DNA of 64,000 nucleotides from Synergistaceae bacterium (GTDB taxonomy: Bacteria > Synergistota > Synergistia > Synergistales > Aminobacteriaceae). The stretch's first letter is position 1, and every line of letters begins with the position of its first letter. The translations under genes and the position numbers were made by a program. The notes below the pieces were generated by a model. That model did no database searches and had not been told where the DNA came from. It worked only from the letters and a program-made list of their open reading frames with translations. Shown piece after piece: positions 40,470-49,075 of the stretch. The stretch is from positions 1 through 64,000 of the forward strand of contig JAHDKT010000078.1 in assembly GCA_018436725.1 (NCBI GenBank), written 5' to 3'.

Positions 40470-41873
40470 CTACGCCTTCTTGGGCAGCGATATGGCCCGT
40501 CCCTGGACTGCCATCGCCCCCTCAAGCAGCGCTTCGCCGACCGTCGGGTGCGCATGGATGGTCGTGATGATCTCGTCCACCGTCGCCTCCAGCCGGAGCG
40601 CCAGCCCGCCCTGCGCGATGAGGTCGGTGGCTCGCGGGCCGATGATGTGGACGCCGAGAATCTCGTCGTACTTCTCGTCGACGACGTACTTCACCATGCC
40701 GTCGCTCTCGTTCATGATCAGGCTCTTTCCGTTGGCCATCAGCGGGAAGCGGCCGACCTTGACGCGATGCCCTCTGCCCTTCGCCTCACTCTCGCTCAAG
40801 CCGACGGAGGCTATCTCGGGAGCGGTGTACACCGCGCTGGGAACGGTCTTGTAGTCCATGTCGACCGCGTGCCCCATGATATTCTCCGCCGCGACCTCGC
40901 CCTCTCGGGAGGCGACGTGCGCGAGCATGATATGCGACGCGCAGTCCCCGATGGCGTAAATTCCCTTCACGGACGTCTCCATCCGTGAGTTCACCTTCAC
41001 TCTGGCCCTGTCGAAGGCAATCCCGAGGCGGTCGAGCCCCAACCCCTTCGTAACGGGACGGCGGCCGACGGAGACGAGCACCTTCTCCGCGTCGAGGACG
41101 AGCGGGCCCGCAGGCGTCTCCACCCTCACGGCAAGCTCTTTCCCCTTCTTCTCCACACCGACGACCTTGGAGTTGGTATGAAAGGAAACACCCTTTCTCA
41201 GAAGAACCCCCTTGAGAATCTGAACTATCTCCTCGTCGAGCATCGGAAGAATCTCCGGGAGCATCTCGACCACCGTCACCTTCGCGCCGAAAGATGAAAA
41301 AATCGAGGCGAACTCCATGCCGATGACGCCGCCGCCCACGAGGACGACCGACTTCGGAAGGCGCTCCAGAGAGAGCGCTCCGGTGCTCGTCATCACGCCG
41401 TCGAGGTCGAATCCGGGAACAGGCGGAACCACAGGCTCCGAACCTGTCGCCACGATGACTGCGTCGGCGGAAACCGACTCCTTCGAGCCGTCCTTCTTCG
41501 TCACGGCGATTTCCTTCGGCGTGACGAACGACGCCTCGCCCTCGACGATGCGGACGGCGTTGCTTCGCAACAGCGTCCCGACGCCGCCGACGAGGGTATC
41601 CACGACTGCCTTCTTCCGGGCCATCAGCCCGTCCCAGTCGACGGCCACGTTGTCGGCCTTCAGGCCGATCATCGCGCCCTCCTTCGCCGCGGTGAAGACC
41701 TCGGCGGTATGCAACAGCACCTTCGTCGGAATGCAGCCGACGTTGAGACAGACGCCGCCGAGGGCGTTCTTTTCGATGACGGTCGCCTCGGCGCCGAGCT
41801 GCGCCGCCCTGATGGCCGCGACGTACCCGCCGGGCCCCGCGCCGATTATTGCGACTTTTTTTCGCGCTTCCAT
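40470..41873 (-). CDS. lpdA: Dihydrolipoamide dehydrogenase (E3)
   Basis: The 467-residue flavoprotein reoxidises dihydrolipoamide with NAD+. The FAD motif VAIIGAGPGGYVAAI is at the N-terminus, the redox disulfide is C42/C47 in GGVCLNVGCIPTK, the NAD motif is VLVGGGVIGMEFASI, and the C-terminal HAHPTVGEAL carries the catalytic histidine. No lipoyl domain is fused. ATG 41873 follows GGGGAG by 5 bases; a GTG at 41879 is less likely. Last gene of the E1-TRAP-E2-E3 operon. Confidence 0.95.
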   Translation of the reverse strand: MEARKKVAIIGAGPGGYVAAIRAAQLGAEATVIEKNALGGVCLNVGCIPTKVLLHTAEVFTAAKEGAMIGLKADNVAVDWDGLMARKKAVVDTLVGGVGTLLRSNAVRIVEGEASFVTPKEIAVTKKDGSKESVSADAVIVATGSEPVVPPVPGFDLDGVMTSTGALSLERLPKSVVLVGGGVIGMEFASIFSSFGAKVTVVEMLPEILPMLDEEIVQILKGVLLRKGVSFHTNSKVVGVEKKGKELAVRVETPAGPLVLDAEKVLVSVGRRPVTKGLGLDRLGIAFDRARVKVNSRMETSVKGIYAIGDCASHIMLAHVASREGEVAAENIMGHAVDMDYKTVPSAVYTAPEIASVGLSESEAKGRGHRVKVGRFPLMANGKSLIMNESDGMVKYVVDEKYDEILGVHIIGPRATDLIAQGGLALRLEATVDEIITTIHAHPTVGEALLEGAMAVQGRAISLPKKA

Positions 41874-41891
41874 GGACACTCCCCGTCCTCT

Positions 41892-43181
41892 CTATAAAAG
41901 AAGGAGCCAGGGGTTCTCGACGAGCTCCTTGATACGGGCGAAGAAACGCGCGGCCTCCGCGCCGTCGAGAATCCGGTGGTCAGCCACCAGGCAGAGCGCC
42001 GACATCGGGCGGACGACAATCTCGCCGTTCACGACGACCGGTTTTTCCACGATGGCGTTCACTCCGAGGATACACGCCTCCGGAGGGTTCACGATCGGTG
42101 TGAAGCTCTGCATGCCGAACATACCGAGATTTGTAATTGTGAACGTGCCGCCCTGCATCGCGTCGAGGGTGAGCGAACCGTTTCGCGCCTGTTCGACGAG
42201 CTGTTCCGTCTCTTCCGCGATGCGGAGGAGGCTCTTCGACTGCACCGCCTTCACGTTGGGAACGAGCAGCCCTCCCTCGACCGAGACGGCGAGCCCGATG
42301 TTCACATTGCCGTGCATCACGATGGCGTCCCCTTCGAAGGAGGCGTTCGCAAGCGGATTCTCCTTGAGCGCTGCGGCGCAGATCTTCATCAGGATATGAT
42401 TGTAGGAGATCTTGACGCCCTTCTTCGACGCTTCGTCCTTCACCTTGTTTCTGAAGGCGACAAGCGCCGAGAAGTCCGCTTCGAGGGTGTACGTCACCGA
42501 GGGAACAGTGGCGTTGCTCAGGCTCATCCGCTCGGCGATGACCTTCCGCATCGGCGTCAGCGGAATGCGGACATCCTCCGCCTCCGGAACGGCGGCGGCC
42601 CGGAGGACGTCGTCCTTCATCACACGGCCGTCCTTGCGCATTGAAGCCATGTCAACGCCCAGCTCCGCAGCCATTTTGGCTGCCACGGGACTTGCCTTGA
42701 CAGACGCCCCGCCCGAAGCGGCGGCGGCGTCCACATCCTTGCGGACGATCCGGCCCGACGGTCCCGAACCGGCGACGAGCGCGAGGTCTATCCCCACCTC
42801 ACGCGCCGTCTTGCGGGCGAGCGGGGTGGCGCGGATTCCGCCCGCCGGAGCGCTGCGAACCTCGGAAGGAGCGGCGGCCTTCTTCTCCTCCGCCGCGGGC
42901 GCCGCTGCGGGCGTTTCCGGAGCTGCGCCCGCAACTGTTTCGCCGGCGGCGCCGACGTAGGCGAGCACCTCGCCTACGGGAACATCCTTTCCTTCAGGGA
43001 CGAGGACTTTCAGCAGAACGCCTTCGGAGGGCGATTCCACGTCGAACGTCAGCTTATCCGTGGCGACGACCATCAGAATCTCGCCTTTCCGGACGGGCTC
43101 TCCCTCCTTCTTCTTCCACTGGGAGACAACCCCTGTGTTCATTGTCAGCCCGAGCTTGGGCATTGTTACGGGTGAAGCCAT
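41892..43181 (-). CDS. Dihydrolipoamide acyltransferase (E2) with two subunit-binding domains
   Basis: The 429-residue core of the complex has a lipoyl domain (residues 1-80, lipoylated K43 in ATDKLTF), an Ala/Pro linker and a peripheral-subunit-binding domain (116-152, RATPLARKTAREVGIDL to GRIVRKDV). A second, shorter one follows (161-196, KASPVAAKMAAELGVDM to GRVMKDDV), then the catalytic domain with H402 and D406 in DHRILDG. E2 proteins usually have one such binding domain. It accepts the acyl group from E1 and passes it to CoA. Acetoin versus pyruvate specificity cannot be read. It is 18 bases before lpdA and 70 bases after dctM. Confidence 0.92.
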   Translation of the reverse strand: MASPVTMPKLGLTMNTGVVSQWKKKEGEPVRKGEILMVVATDKLTFDVESPSEGVLLKVLVPEGKDVPVGEVLAYVGAAGETVAGAAPETPAAAPAAEEKKAAAPSEVRSAPAGGIRATPLARKTAREVGIDLALVAGSGPSGRIVRKDVDAAAASGGASVKASPVAAKMAAELGVDMASMRKDGRVMKDDVLRAAAVPEAEDVRIPLTPMRKVIAERMSLSNATVPSVTYTLEADFSALVAFRNKVKDEASKKGVKISYNHILMKICAAALKENPLANASFEGDAIVMHGNVNIGLAVSVEGGLLVPNVKAVQSKSLLRIAEETEQLVEQARNGSLTLDAMQGGTFTITNLGMFGMQSFTPIVNPPEACILGVNAIVEKPVVVNGEIVVRPMSALCLVADHRILDGAEAARFFARIKELVENPWLLLL

Positions 43182-43251
43182 TCAAAAACCCCTCCTTTTG
43201 AGGAACGAAAGAACATACGCTGTACAACGACAGGCAGATACGCTGTCCGCG

Positions 43252-44550
43252 CTACATCATGCCCAGAAGTCGGGGCAGGTAGAGCGTGATCCCCGGGAAT
43301 ACGGTAATGACGGCAAGCGCAATGATCGACGCCACGAGGAGCGGTATGACCGGTCGGGTGATCTGCTCCATCGTGAGTCCGCTGATTCTCGCGCCGACAT
43401 AGAGGTTCACCGCCACCGGCGGGGTGACCTGGCCTATGGCCATGTTGACGGTCATCATCACGCCGAACCAGATGGGATCCCAACCGAAGGTGACGATAAC
43501 CGGCGCCAGGATCGGGAGGAAGACGTAGGCGATCGAGATCGCGTCAAGCAGCATCCCTGCGAAGAGCAGGATGATGTTGATCATGAGCAGAATGACCAGC
43601 GGATTCTCGGAGATGCCCAGAAGAAGCGCCGCGATCTTGTCGATGAGTCCCACCGTAGCGCCGAGCCAGGAGTAAAGCCCTGCGCAGGTGACCACGATCA
43701 TCACCACGGAAGTCCCGGCGACCGTCTCCCGGAGTATGTCGTAGAGAATGCGGAGTGTGAGACTGCGGTAGATGAAGACGCCGACGAACAGACCGTAGAA
43801 CACCGCAACCGCCGCGGCCTCCGTGGGCGTGAAGACCCCTCCGTAAATGCCTCCGAGGATGATCACCGGTGTGAAGAGCCCCCAGAAAGCGTCTTTCAGC
43901 GCAAAAAGGATTTCCTTGGAAGTACCCCTCGGAGCGCCCCTGTAGCCATGCTTTTTACTGATCAGCCACACCGCGACGCAGAGAAAGCTGGCGACGACGA
44001 TGCCCGGTACGACTCCGGCGGCGAAGAGCGTGCCCACCGACTGCTGCATGATATCGCCGTACACGATGAAGGAGATGCTCGGCGGAATGATGATCGCAAG
44101 CCCCGCGGACACGGAGACGACCGCGGTGGCGAACGCCTTGTCATACCCGGCCTCCGCCATGCCGGGAATGAGGATGAGGCCGAGAGCCGCCACCGTCGCC
44201 GGACCGGAGCCGCTTACGGCGCCCCAGAACGCGGCCACGATGACCGTCGCAACGGCAAGGCCGCCGGTCATATCGCCAACGAGCTGCTTGATGAGGGCGA
44301 TAATCCGCTCGGCGATGCCGACTTTTTCCATGATGACTCCGGCAAGAATGAAGAAAGGAATCGCAAGAAGAGGAAACTTCGCGATGCCGGAGAAGAAGCT
44401 GTACGAAAGCATCTGATACCCGAGATCCCAGTTCCAGACCACGAAGATGGCGGCCGAACCGAGGGCTACGGCGATGGGGACCCTCAACAGGAGAGGGACC
44501 AGAAAGAGAACGATCGTCCAAAATGCTGGTTCACGAAGCAAAGACTCCAT
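43252..44550 (-). CDS. dctM: TRAP transporter large permease, DctM family (system 3)
   Basis: The 432-residue membrane protein has about twelve spans. ESLLREPAFWTIVLF at the start, SGSGPATVAALGLILIPGM in the middle and FGVMMTVNMAIGQVTPPVAVNLYVG near the C-terminus are diagnostic DctM features. It forms the ion-coupled channel with DctQ and DctP. It sits between E1 and E2 of a lipoamide dehydrogenase complex, so its cargo is probably that complex's substrate or its precursor. ATG 44550 follows GGAGGGA. Confidence 0.95.
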   Translation of the reverse strand: MESLLREPAFWTIVLFLVPLLLRVPIAVALGSAAIFVVWNWDLGYQMLSYSFFSGIAKFPLLAIPFFILAGVIMEKVGIAERIIALIKQLVGDMTGGLAVATVIVAAFWGAVSGSGPATVAALGLILIPGMAEAGYDKAFATAVVSVSAGLAIIIPPSISFIVYGDIMQQSVGTLFAAGVVPGIVVASFLCVAVWLISKKHGYRGAPRGTSKEILFALKDAFWGLFTPVIILGGIYGGVFTPTEAAAVAVFYGLFVGVFIYRSLTLRILYDILRETVAGTSVVMIVVTCAGLYSWLGATVGLIDKIAALLLGISENPLVILLMINIILLFAGMLLDAISIAYVFLPILAPVIVTFGWDPIWFGVMMTVNMAIGQVTPPVAVNLYVGARISGLTMEQITRPVIPLLVASIIALAVITVFPGITLYLPRLLGMM

Positions 44551-44562
44551 CTCTCGTCCCTC

Positions 44563-45033
44563 CTAAAACTCGTTTTTTTTTTTTTTTTCCATAGTCGCCT
44601 GCAGAACGCGGATGAAGATGAGCGCGGAGAAGACGGGCAGAGCGATCGTATAGTAGTAGATCGGTATGGCGAGCGACGGCGAGGTGACGGCGAGGTCGAT
44701 CTCGTCCATCACCTGAACATACCCCAGGTACGCCAGAAGACCGAAGAACACGAGCGACATGCCGGCGGAAACGTAGAAACAGAACTTCTTTCCCTTACGG
44801 GGGAGCTTGTCGTAGAGAAAGGTCATGCTCAGGTTGGCGCCCTTTTTGAAGGCGATCGCTGTTCCCAGCATTACCAGCCAGACAAAAAGGTAGATGGTGA
44901 TCTCTTCTGTGAATGAAAGCGCATAAAAGATGAAGTAGCGGGTAATAACGTTGGCGAACGTGACCACCGCCATCACAATAAGAATGAGAGAGCCGAGAAG
45001 TTCCTCGAAGTTATCGAATAGTTTTTTTACCAT
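44563..45033 (-). CDS. dctQ: TRAP transporter small permease, DctQ family (system 3)
   Basis: The 156-residue protein has four membrane segments and the family pattern EEITIYLFVWLVMLGTAIAFKKGANLSM near residue 41. The C-terminus is coded by an uninterrupted run of 16 A (44573-44588), giving four lysines before NEF. Slippage there would change only the last residues. It is 12 bases upstream of dctM. ATG 45033 follows AAGGGA. Confidence 0.93.
   Translation of the reverse strand: MVKKLFDNFEELLGSLILIVMAVVTFANVITRYFIFYALSFTEEITIYLFVWLVMLGTAIAFKKGANLSMTFLYDKLPRKGKKFCFYVSAGMSLVFFGLLAYLGYVQVMDEIDLAVTSPSLAIPIYYYTIALPVFSALIFIRVLQATMEKKKKNEF
44573..44588 (-). repeat. Run of 16 adenines inside the dctQ coding end
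   Basis: An A16 homopolymer on the coding strand spans the last codons of dctQ, 22 bases before the dctM start. Such tracts are prone to replication and transcription slippage, or to sequencing error. Confidence 0.85.
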
Positions 45034-45172
45034 TTAGGCCAATCCCTTCTGAAGAAAAAAGACTCTGTGATTTCCTCCCCCACGCGTCCCGCAGACGCCC
45101 TCCTCGAAGACAAACGAAGAAGCGTGCGGGGAGGAAGGAAGAGAAGGCCCCCGGGCAAACGAGCCGAGGGCT

Positions 45173-45194
45173 CGGGGGGAGCCCCGTCCCCCCG
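45173..45194 (-). other. Intercistronic hairpin between dctP and dctQ
   Basis: CGGGGGG (45173-45179) pairs with CCCCCCG (45188-45194) around an 8-base loop, 21 bases after the dctP stop in a 181-base gap. No T-run follows. It is a probable mRNA stabiliser that keeps the receptor in excess of the permease. Confidence 0.5.
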
Positions 45195-45214
45195 AGGTCG
45201 CAAACAAAAGACGT

Positions 45215-46288
45215 CTACTTCGCCACAGCCGCCATATCCGCCTCGGCGGCGTCGACGATGGCGTCGCCGATTTTGGAACGCCACTCTTTGACGACGGGCG
45301 CCGTCTTATCGGCGAACGCCTTCGTCTCTTCAGCCGACAGGATGCTCACGGTCATGCCGACATTGGAGAGCTCTTTGTACCAGTCGGTGATCTCGGGCAG
45401 CTTGCCGATGCTCTCCAGGTACTTGTGCGCGGTCCCGTCGTCCAGGCTGATACGGGCAAGCGCGATCATGTACTTGCCTGCCTCCACGGCGGCTTCCTGA
45501 ATCATCTTCTGATCCTCTTCGGAGAAGGACTTCCACACGCCGGGGTTCACGACGTAGAGCGTGGGGTCGACGACATAATGCCAATCGGTGACAAACTTGT
45601 GGTACTCGTGCATCTTCACAGGGTAGAAGGTGCTGATGGGGTTCTCCTGGCCGTCCACGACGCCCTGCTGAATTGCCGCCATGGTGTCGCTCCAGTTCAT
45701 GGTGATGGGGTTGGCGCCGATCGCCTTGAAGGCGTCGAGGAAGATCGGGCTGCCGACCACGCGGATCTTCATCCCTTCCATATCCTGAGGAGTGCGAATC
45801 TCCTTCTTGGAGTTTGTCATCTCCCGGAAGCCGTTCTCTCCCCATGCGAGGAACTTCACACCCTTGTCCTCGACGGCCTTGACGACCATCTCTCCGGACT
45901 TCCCCGCCTTGACCGCGTCAAGCGCGGCGTACTTGTCGGGCTGATTCGCGATGAAGAACGGAAGGGCGAAGAGGTTCAGCTCGATGATCTGCGGAGAGTA
46001 GTTGATGGAGGACTGCACCGCGAAGTCGATCGTCCCGTTCCGGACGAGCATGAACGCGTTCGTCTGCGCTCCTACGGTAAGCTGGGAGCCGGGATACACC
46101 TTGATGTTGATCTTGCCGCCGCTTCTCTCCTTCACAAGTTCGGTGAAATAGACGGCGCCCATACCCCAGGATGTGGTGAGGCTGGGGACGATATCGAGTT
46201 TGTACTCGGCTTTGTAGGCCGCAAAGGCCGGAACGGAGAACGCGCACAGAGCTGTTACAAGTATGAGCAGCGCAACGAGTTTTTTCAT
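45215..46288 (-). CDS. dctP: TRAP transporter substrate-binding protein, DctP family (system 3)
   Basis: The 357-residue receptor has a signal peptide (MKKLVALLILVTAL, cleavage near AFA-AYK). YFTELVKERSGGKINIKVYPGSQL near 45 and VVDGQENPISTFYPVKMHEYHKFV near 215 are typical of DctP, including the arginine region that binds carboxylates (MKIRVVGSPIFLDAFKAIGANP). ATG 46288 follows GGAGG. It lies between a PPC-domain gene and the permease genes in the lipoamide dehydrogenase operon. Confidence 0.94.
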   Translation of the reverse strand: MKKLVALLILVTALCAFSVPAFAAYKAEYKLDIVPSLTTSWGMGAVYFTELVKERSGGKINIKVYPGSQLTVGAQTNAFMLVRNGTIDFAVQSSINYSPQIIELNLFALPFFIANQPDKYAALDAVKAGKSGEMVVKAVEDKGVKFLAWGENGFREMTNSKKEIRTPQDMEGMKIRVVGSPIFLDAFKAIGANPITMNWSDTMAAIQQGVVDGQENPISTFYPVKMHEYHKFVTDWHYVVDPTLYVVNPGVWKSFSEEDQKMIQEAAVEAGKYMIALARISLDDGTAHKYLESIGKLPEITDWYKELSNVGMTVSILSAEETKAFADKTAPVVKEWRSKIGDAIVDAAEADMAAVAK

Positions 46289-46411
46289 CTTCTTCTTTAC
46301 CTCCTGAATGTGGTTTTACAACTTCCCATGTTCGGAATAGCGCCTTTCCTTCCACACTTCCTTCGGTAGCGGAGCGATCACCTCCTCGTTCCAGCGACAT
46401 TGTCCTTGTAT

Positions 46412-46428
46412 TGTAACGTATGATTACA
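46412..46428. promoter_or_regulatory. Inverted repeat upstream of dctP
   Basis: TGTAA-CGTATGA-TTACA is a 5-bp inverted repeat overlapping the end of the upstream gene. On the minus strand a TACAAT lies immediately beside it, so an internal promoter for the TRAP genes is possible; the -35 is weak. Confidence 0.3.
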
Positions 46429-46915
46429 GTTTCGGAAAAATCTTGAAAAGCGTGAACCCTGTCTCCTCGTCGAACGAGCGCCTGAGTTCGGCGCCTTCAA
46501 AAACGTCGAGAACTATCTCCGCCGTGGCGAGAATCCGGTTCTTCCCCGTATCGGCCAGATGCCCCGCGAACGGACGAAGATCCTCCCCGGCCACCTGCGC
46601 GTGCAGATGGATCGAAAGTTCATCTTTGTCATCGTCCCAGCCGAAAACTCCCTGTACCGCGATCAGTTCAAGCGGGCCCTCGATAGTCCGGGGTTCGAGA
46701 TAGACCACCCGCCCCGGAGCGTCCGGATCAGGAGTCACGCAGACGAGGCTCGCGGTGCGCAGACTCCCTATCATCGTTGCGATTCGCCCGGACCGGAGTC
46801 CATGGCGTTCGCATACGGTGCGCAGCCCCTCGAAGACGTCCTCTCCCGGAGCGAGACGAACGAGAATCGTCCGTCCAATTTCCGCAGCCGCCGACGAAAC
46901 CCGTTCCGTCTCCAT
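46424..46915 (-). CDS. PPC (DUF296) domain protein
   Basis: The 163-residue protein of the plants-and-prokaryotes-conserved fold has LVRLAPGEDVFEGLRTVCERHGLRSGRIATMIGSL and the histidine pair in LSIHLHAQVAGEDLRPFAGHL. In plants the fold accompanies AT-hook DNA binders; bacterial stand-alone members have no agreed function and may bind metal or small ligands. It stands 9 bases after E1beta and 135 bases before dctP, inside the operon, so it probably serves the same pathway. Confidence 0.85.
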   Translation of the reverse strand: METERVSSAAAEIGRTILVRLAPGEDVFEGLRTVCERHGLRSGRIATMIGSLRTASLVCVTPDPDAPGRVVYLEPRTIEGPLELIAVQGVFGWDDDKDELSIHLHAQVAGEDLRPFAGHLADTGKNRILATAEIVLDVFEGAELRRSFDEETGFTLFKIFPKL

Positions 46916-46924
46916 GGCCTCTTC

Positions 46925-47896
46925 CTAGAACATCGCCCTGACGGCGGCGGCGATCTTCTCCGGAGTAATCCGGTACGCCTGCTCCAGCGGGCGCGCGAAG
47001 GGAACCGGGGTGAACGGAGCGCCGACGCGGACGATGGGGGCGTCAAGGCAGTCGATCGCCTCCTCGGCGACGAGAGCCGCGATCTCCGCGCCCACGCCGC
47101 CCTGCTTGACAGCTTCATGCGCGATGGCGAGGCGGGTGGTCTTCGCCACCGACTCGAGGATCGTCTCCTTGTCCAGAGGCGAAATCGTCCGGAGGTCGAT
47201 CAGCTCGGCGCTGATGCTGTCCTTCGCCAGCAACTCCGCCGCTTTGACGCAGAGATTCATGGTCATCGAGTACGAAACGAGCGTCACGTCGCTTCCCTCT
47301 TTTACGACCTTCGCCTTGCCGATGGGCGTCAGGTACTCTTCCTCCGGAACCTCTCCCTTCATGGAGAAGAGCGCCTTGTGCTCGAAGTAGATGATCGGGT
47401 TGTCCTCTCGGATCGCCGCCTTCAGCAACCCTTTCGCATCCGCCGGGTTCGAGGGGATGACGACCTTCAGTCCAGGAATGTGCATGAAGAACGCCTCAAG
47501 AGACTGCGAGTGCTGCGCAGCCGCCTGATTCACAAGGCCGTCCGGCGCGCGCAATACCATGGAGACGGGCTTCTGCGCACCGAACATGTAGTAGATTTTC
47601 GCCATCTGGTTGTAGATCTCGTCGAAGCAGACCCCGGCGAAATCCGCAAAGTGCATGTCCGCGACCGGACGCATCCCGGCAAGCGCCGCGCCCACGCAGG
47701 CGCCCACTATCGCCGTCTCGCTGATGGGGGTATCCATCACCCGTTCAGTACCGAACTTTTCAGGGAGCCCTTTGAACTGACCGAATATGCCGCCCTGGCG
47801 TACGATATCCTCACCCATGACGAAGACCTTCTCGTCCCGGGCCATCTCCTCCTGCATCGCTTCCAGCGTCGCCTGCGAAAAACTGATTGTTCTCAT
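46925..47896 (-). CDS. 2-oxoacid/acetoin dehydrogenase E1 component, beta subunit
   Basis: The 323-residue protein opens MRTISFSQATLEAMQEEMARDEKVFVMGEDI, the standard start of PdhB/AcoB. DTPISETAIVGACVGAALAGMRPV follows near 58 and the C-terminal transketolase domain is complete (VTLVSYSMTMNLCVKAAELL). It pairs with E1alpha in TPP-dependent decarboxylation and lipoate acylation. ATG 47896 is chosen for the GGTGG site; the frame to 47968 overlaps E1alpha without a site. Confidence 0.94.
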   Translation of the reverse strand: MRTISFSQATLEAMQEEMARDEKVFVMGEDIVRQGGIFGQFKGLPEKFGTERVMDTPISETAIVGACVGAALAGMRPVADMHFADFAGVCFDEIYNQMAKIYYMFGAQKPVSMVLRAPDGLVNQAAAQHSQSLEAFFMHIPGLKVVIPSNPADAKGLLKAAIREDNPIIYFEHKALFSMKGEVPEEEYLTPIGKAKVVKEGSDVTLVSYSMTMNLCVKAAELLAKDSISAELIDLRTISPLDKETILESVAKTTRLAIAHEAVKQGGVGAEIAALVAEEAIDCLDAPIVRVGAPFTPVPFARPLEQAYRITPEKIAAAVRAMF

Positions 47897-47909
47897 CTTG
47901 TCCACCGCC

Positions 47910-48914
47910 TTACACGTAGAGCCCTTCAAAGAGCGCCGACTCCTCCGGTACAGGAGAAGTGCGGGCAAACTCCAGGGCTTCTTTCAGTTCTTCTTCAACC
48001 GTATTCCTGATGGTTTCAAGTTCTTTTTTCGTCATCGCCTTCGCCTTGAGCACTTTGCTCTCGAAGCGGGGGATGGGATCGGTCTCGCCGAAGACCTTCT
48101 GCACCTCTTCCTTCGTTCGGTACTTCTCGGGGTCGCCGACGAAGTGCCCCTTGATACGGTACGATTTGCACTCCAGAATAGAAGGCCCCTCCCCCCGGCG
48201 CGCTCTTTCGACGAGCTCCTTCGCCGCCTCGCAGACAGAGAAAACATCGTTCCCGTCCACAATAACGCCCGGCATTCCATAAGCGACGGCCCGGTCGGCG
48301 ATGTCGTCCACAGAAGTCGTGGTGCGATACGGAGTCGTTGAAGCCCACTGGTTGTTCTCGCAGACGAAGATCACCGGCAAATTCCACGCCGCAGCCATAT
48401 TCGCCGCCTCGTGGAAGGTTCCCCGGTTGGATGCGCCGTCGCCGAAGAAAGTGACCGCGACGCCGTCAGTCTTCTGCATTTTGTGCGCCAACGCGGCGCC
48501 TGTCGCCATTGTGAATCCGCCGCCGACGATGCCGTTCGCGCCGAGCATCCCCACGCTGAAATCGGCGATGTGCATCGAACCGCCCTTTCCCTTGCAGCTT
48601 CCGGTGCTCTTGCCGAAGAGCTCCGCCATCATCCGTTTGAGATCCGCTCCCTTGGCGATGGTGTGGCCGTGCCCGCGGTGCGTGCTCTGGATATAATCGG
48701 TCTTTCGCAAGTTGGCCATGACGCCTGTCGCGATTGCCTCCTCGCCGATATACAGGTGGACGAATCCCGGAATCTCGCCTTCAAGAAAGAACTTCTCGAT
48801 CATCTGCTCGAAACTCCTGATCGTCACCATTGTCTTGTAGAAATAGCCCAACAGATCCTTTTCATATTTTGCGGGAGAAAGAGTCGCCTCTTTCCGCACA
48901 GGCTGCGCATACAT
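47910..48914 (-). CDS. 2-oxoacid/acetoin dehydrogenase E1 component, alpha subunit
   Basis: The 334-residue TPP subunit has GSCKGKGGSMHIADFSVGMLGANGIVGGG near residue 94 and the TPP motif GDGASNRGTFHEAANMAAAWNLPVIFVCENN near 150-180. The SMHIAD-GMLGANGIVGGG form is common in acetoin dehydrogenases (AcoA) and in many PdhA, so either substrate is possible. ATG 48914 has GAGGTG 6 bases upstream; the in-frame GTG at 48923 overlaps that site. First enzyme gene of the operon, 161 bases after the GntR gene. Confidence 0.93.
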   Translation of the reverse strand: MYAQPVRKEATLSPAKYEKDLLGYFYKTMVTIRSFEQMIEKFFLEGEIPGFVHLYIGEEAIATGVMANLRKTDYIQSTHRGHGHTIAKGADLKRMMAELFGKSTGSCKGKGGSMHIADFSVGMLGANGIVGGGFTMATGAALAHKMQKTDGVAVTFFGDGASNRGTFHEAANMAAAWNLPVIFVCENNQWASTTPYRTTTSVDDIADRAVAYGMPGVIVDGNDVFSVCEAAKELVERARRGEGPSILECKSYRIKGHFVGDPEKYRTKEEVQKVFGETDPIPRFESKVLKAKAMTKKELETIRNTVEEELKEALEFARTSPVPEESALFEGLYV

Positions 48915-48961
48915 ACAAATCACCTCGTTGAAAGTCTGGTCTTTTTCCGAATACGGCCCTT

Positions 48962-49069
48962 TACGCGGCCCTCTTCTTCTTGTTCATGCGCGGTTCTTCG
49001 AAAAAGCGCCCCCCCTTCCTCGAATCCGCCGCGGCCTCTCCCGGTCACGAAGAACGGGGCGGCCGCGTA
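48962..49069 (-). other. Nested inverted repeats in the leader of the E1alpha operon
   Basis: TACGCGGCC (48962-48970) is complementary over 9 bases to GGCCGCGTA (49061-49069). Inside it GTTCTTCG (48993-49000) is complementary over 8 bases to CGAAGAAC (49048-49055). The two stems nest, as one folded RNA would, between the gntR stop and the E1alpha start. An 8-codon ORF (48961-48987) overlaps one arm but lacks a good ribosome site. It could be a structured leader or a processing site; function unknown. Confidence 0.4.
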
Positions 49070-49075
49070 GAGCTC

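Noticed and set aside
40470..48914. Calling the lipoamide complex pyruvate dehydrogenase or acetoin dehydrogenase outright.
   Set aside because: E1alpha motifs fit both families and no acetoin-specific gene (such as acoX) is present, so substrate-neutral names are used.
48961..48987. An 8-codon ORF (M-N-K-K-K-R-A-A) upstream of E1alpha as a leader peptide.
   Set aside because: No convincing ribosome site; the lysine run is easily produced by the AAG-rich sequence. Kept only as part of the structured region.
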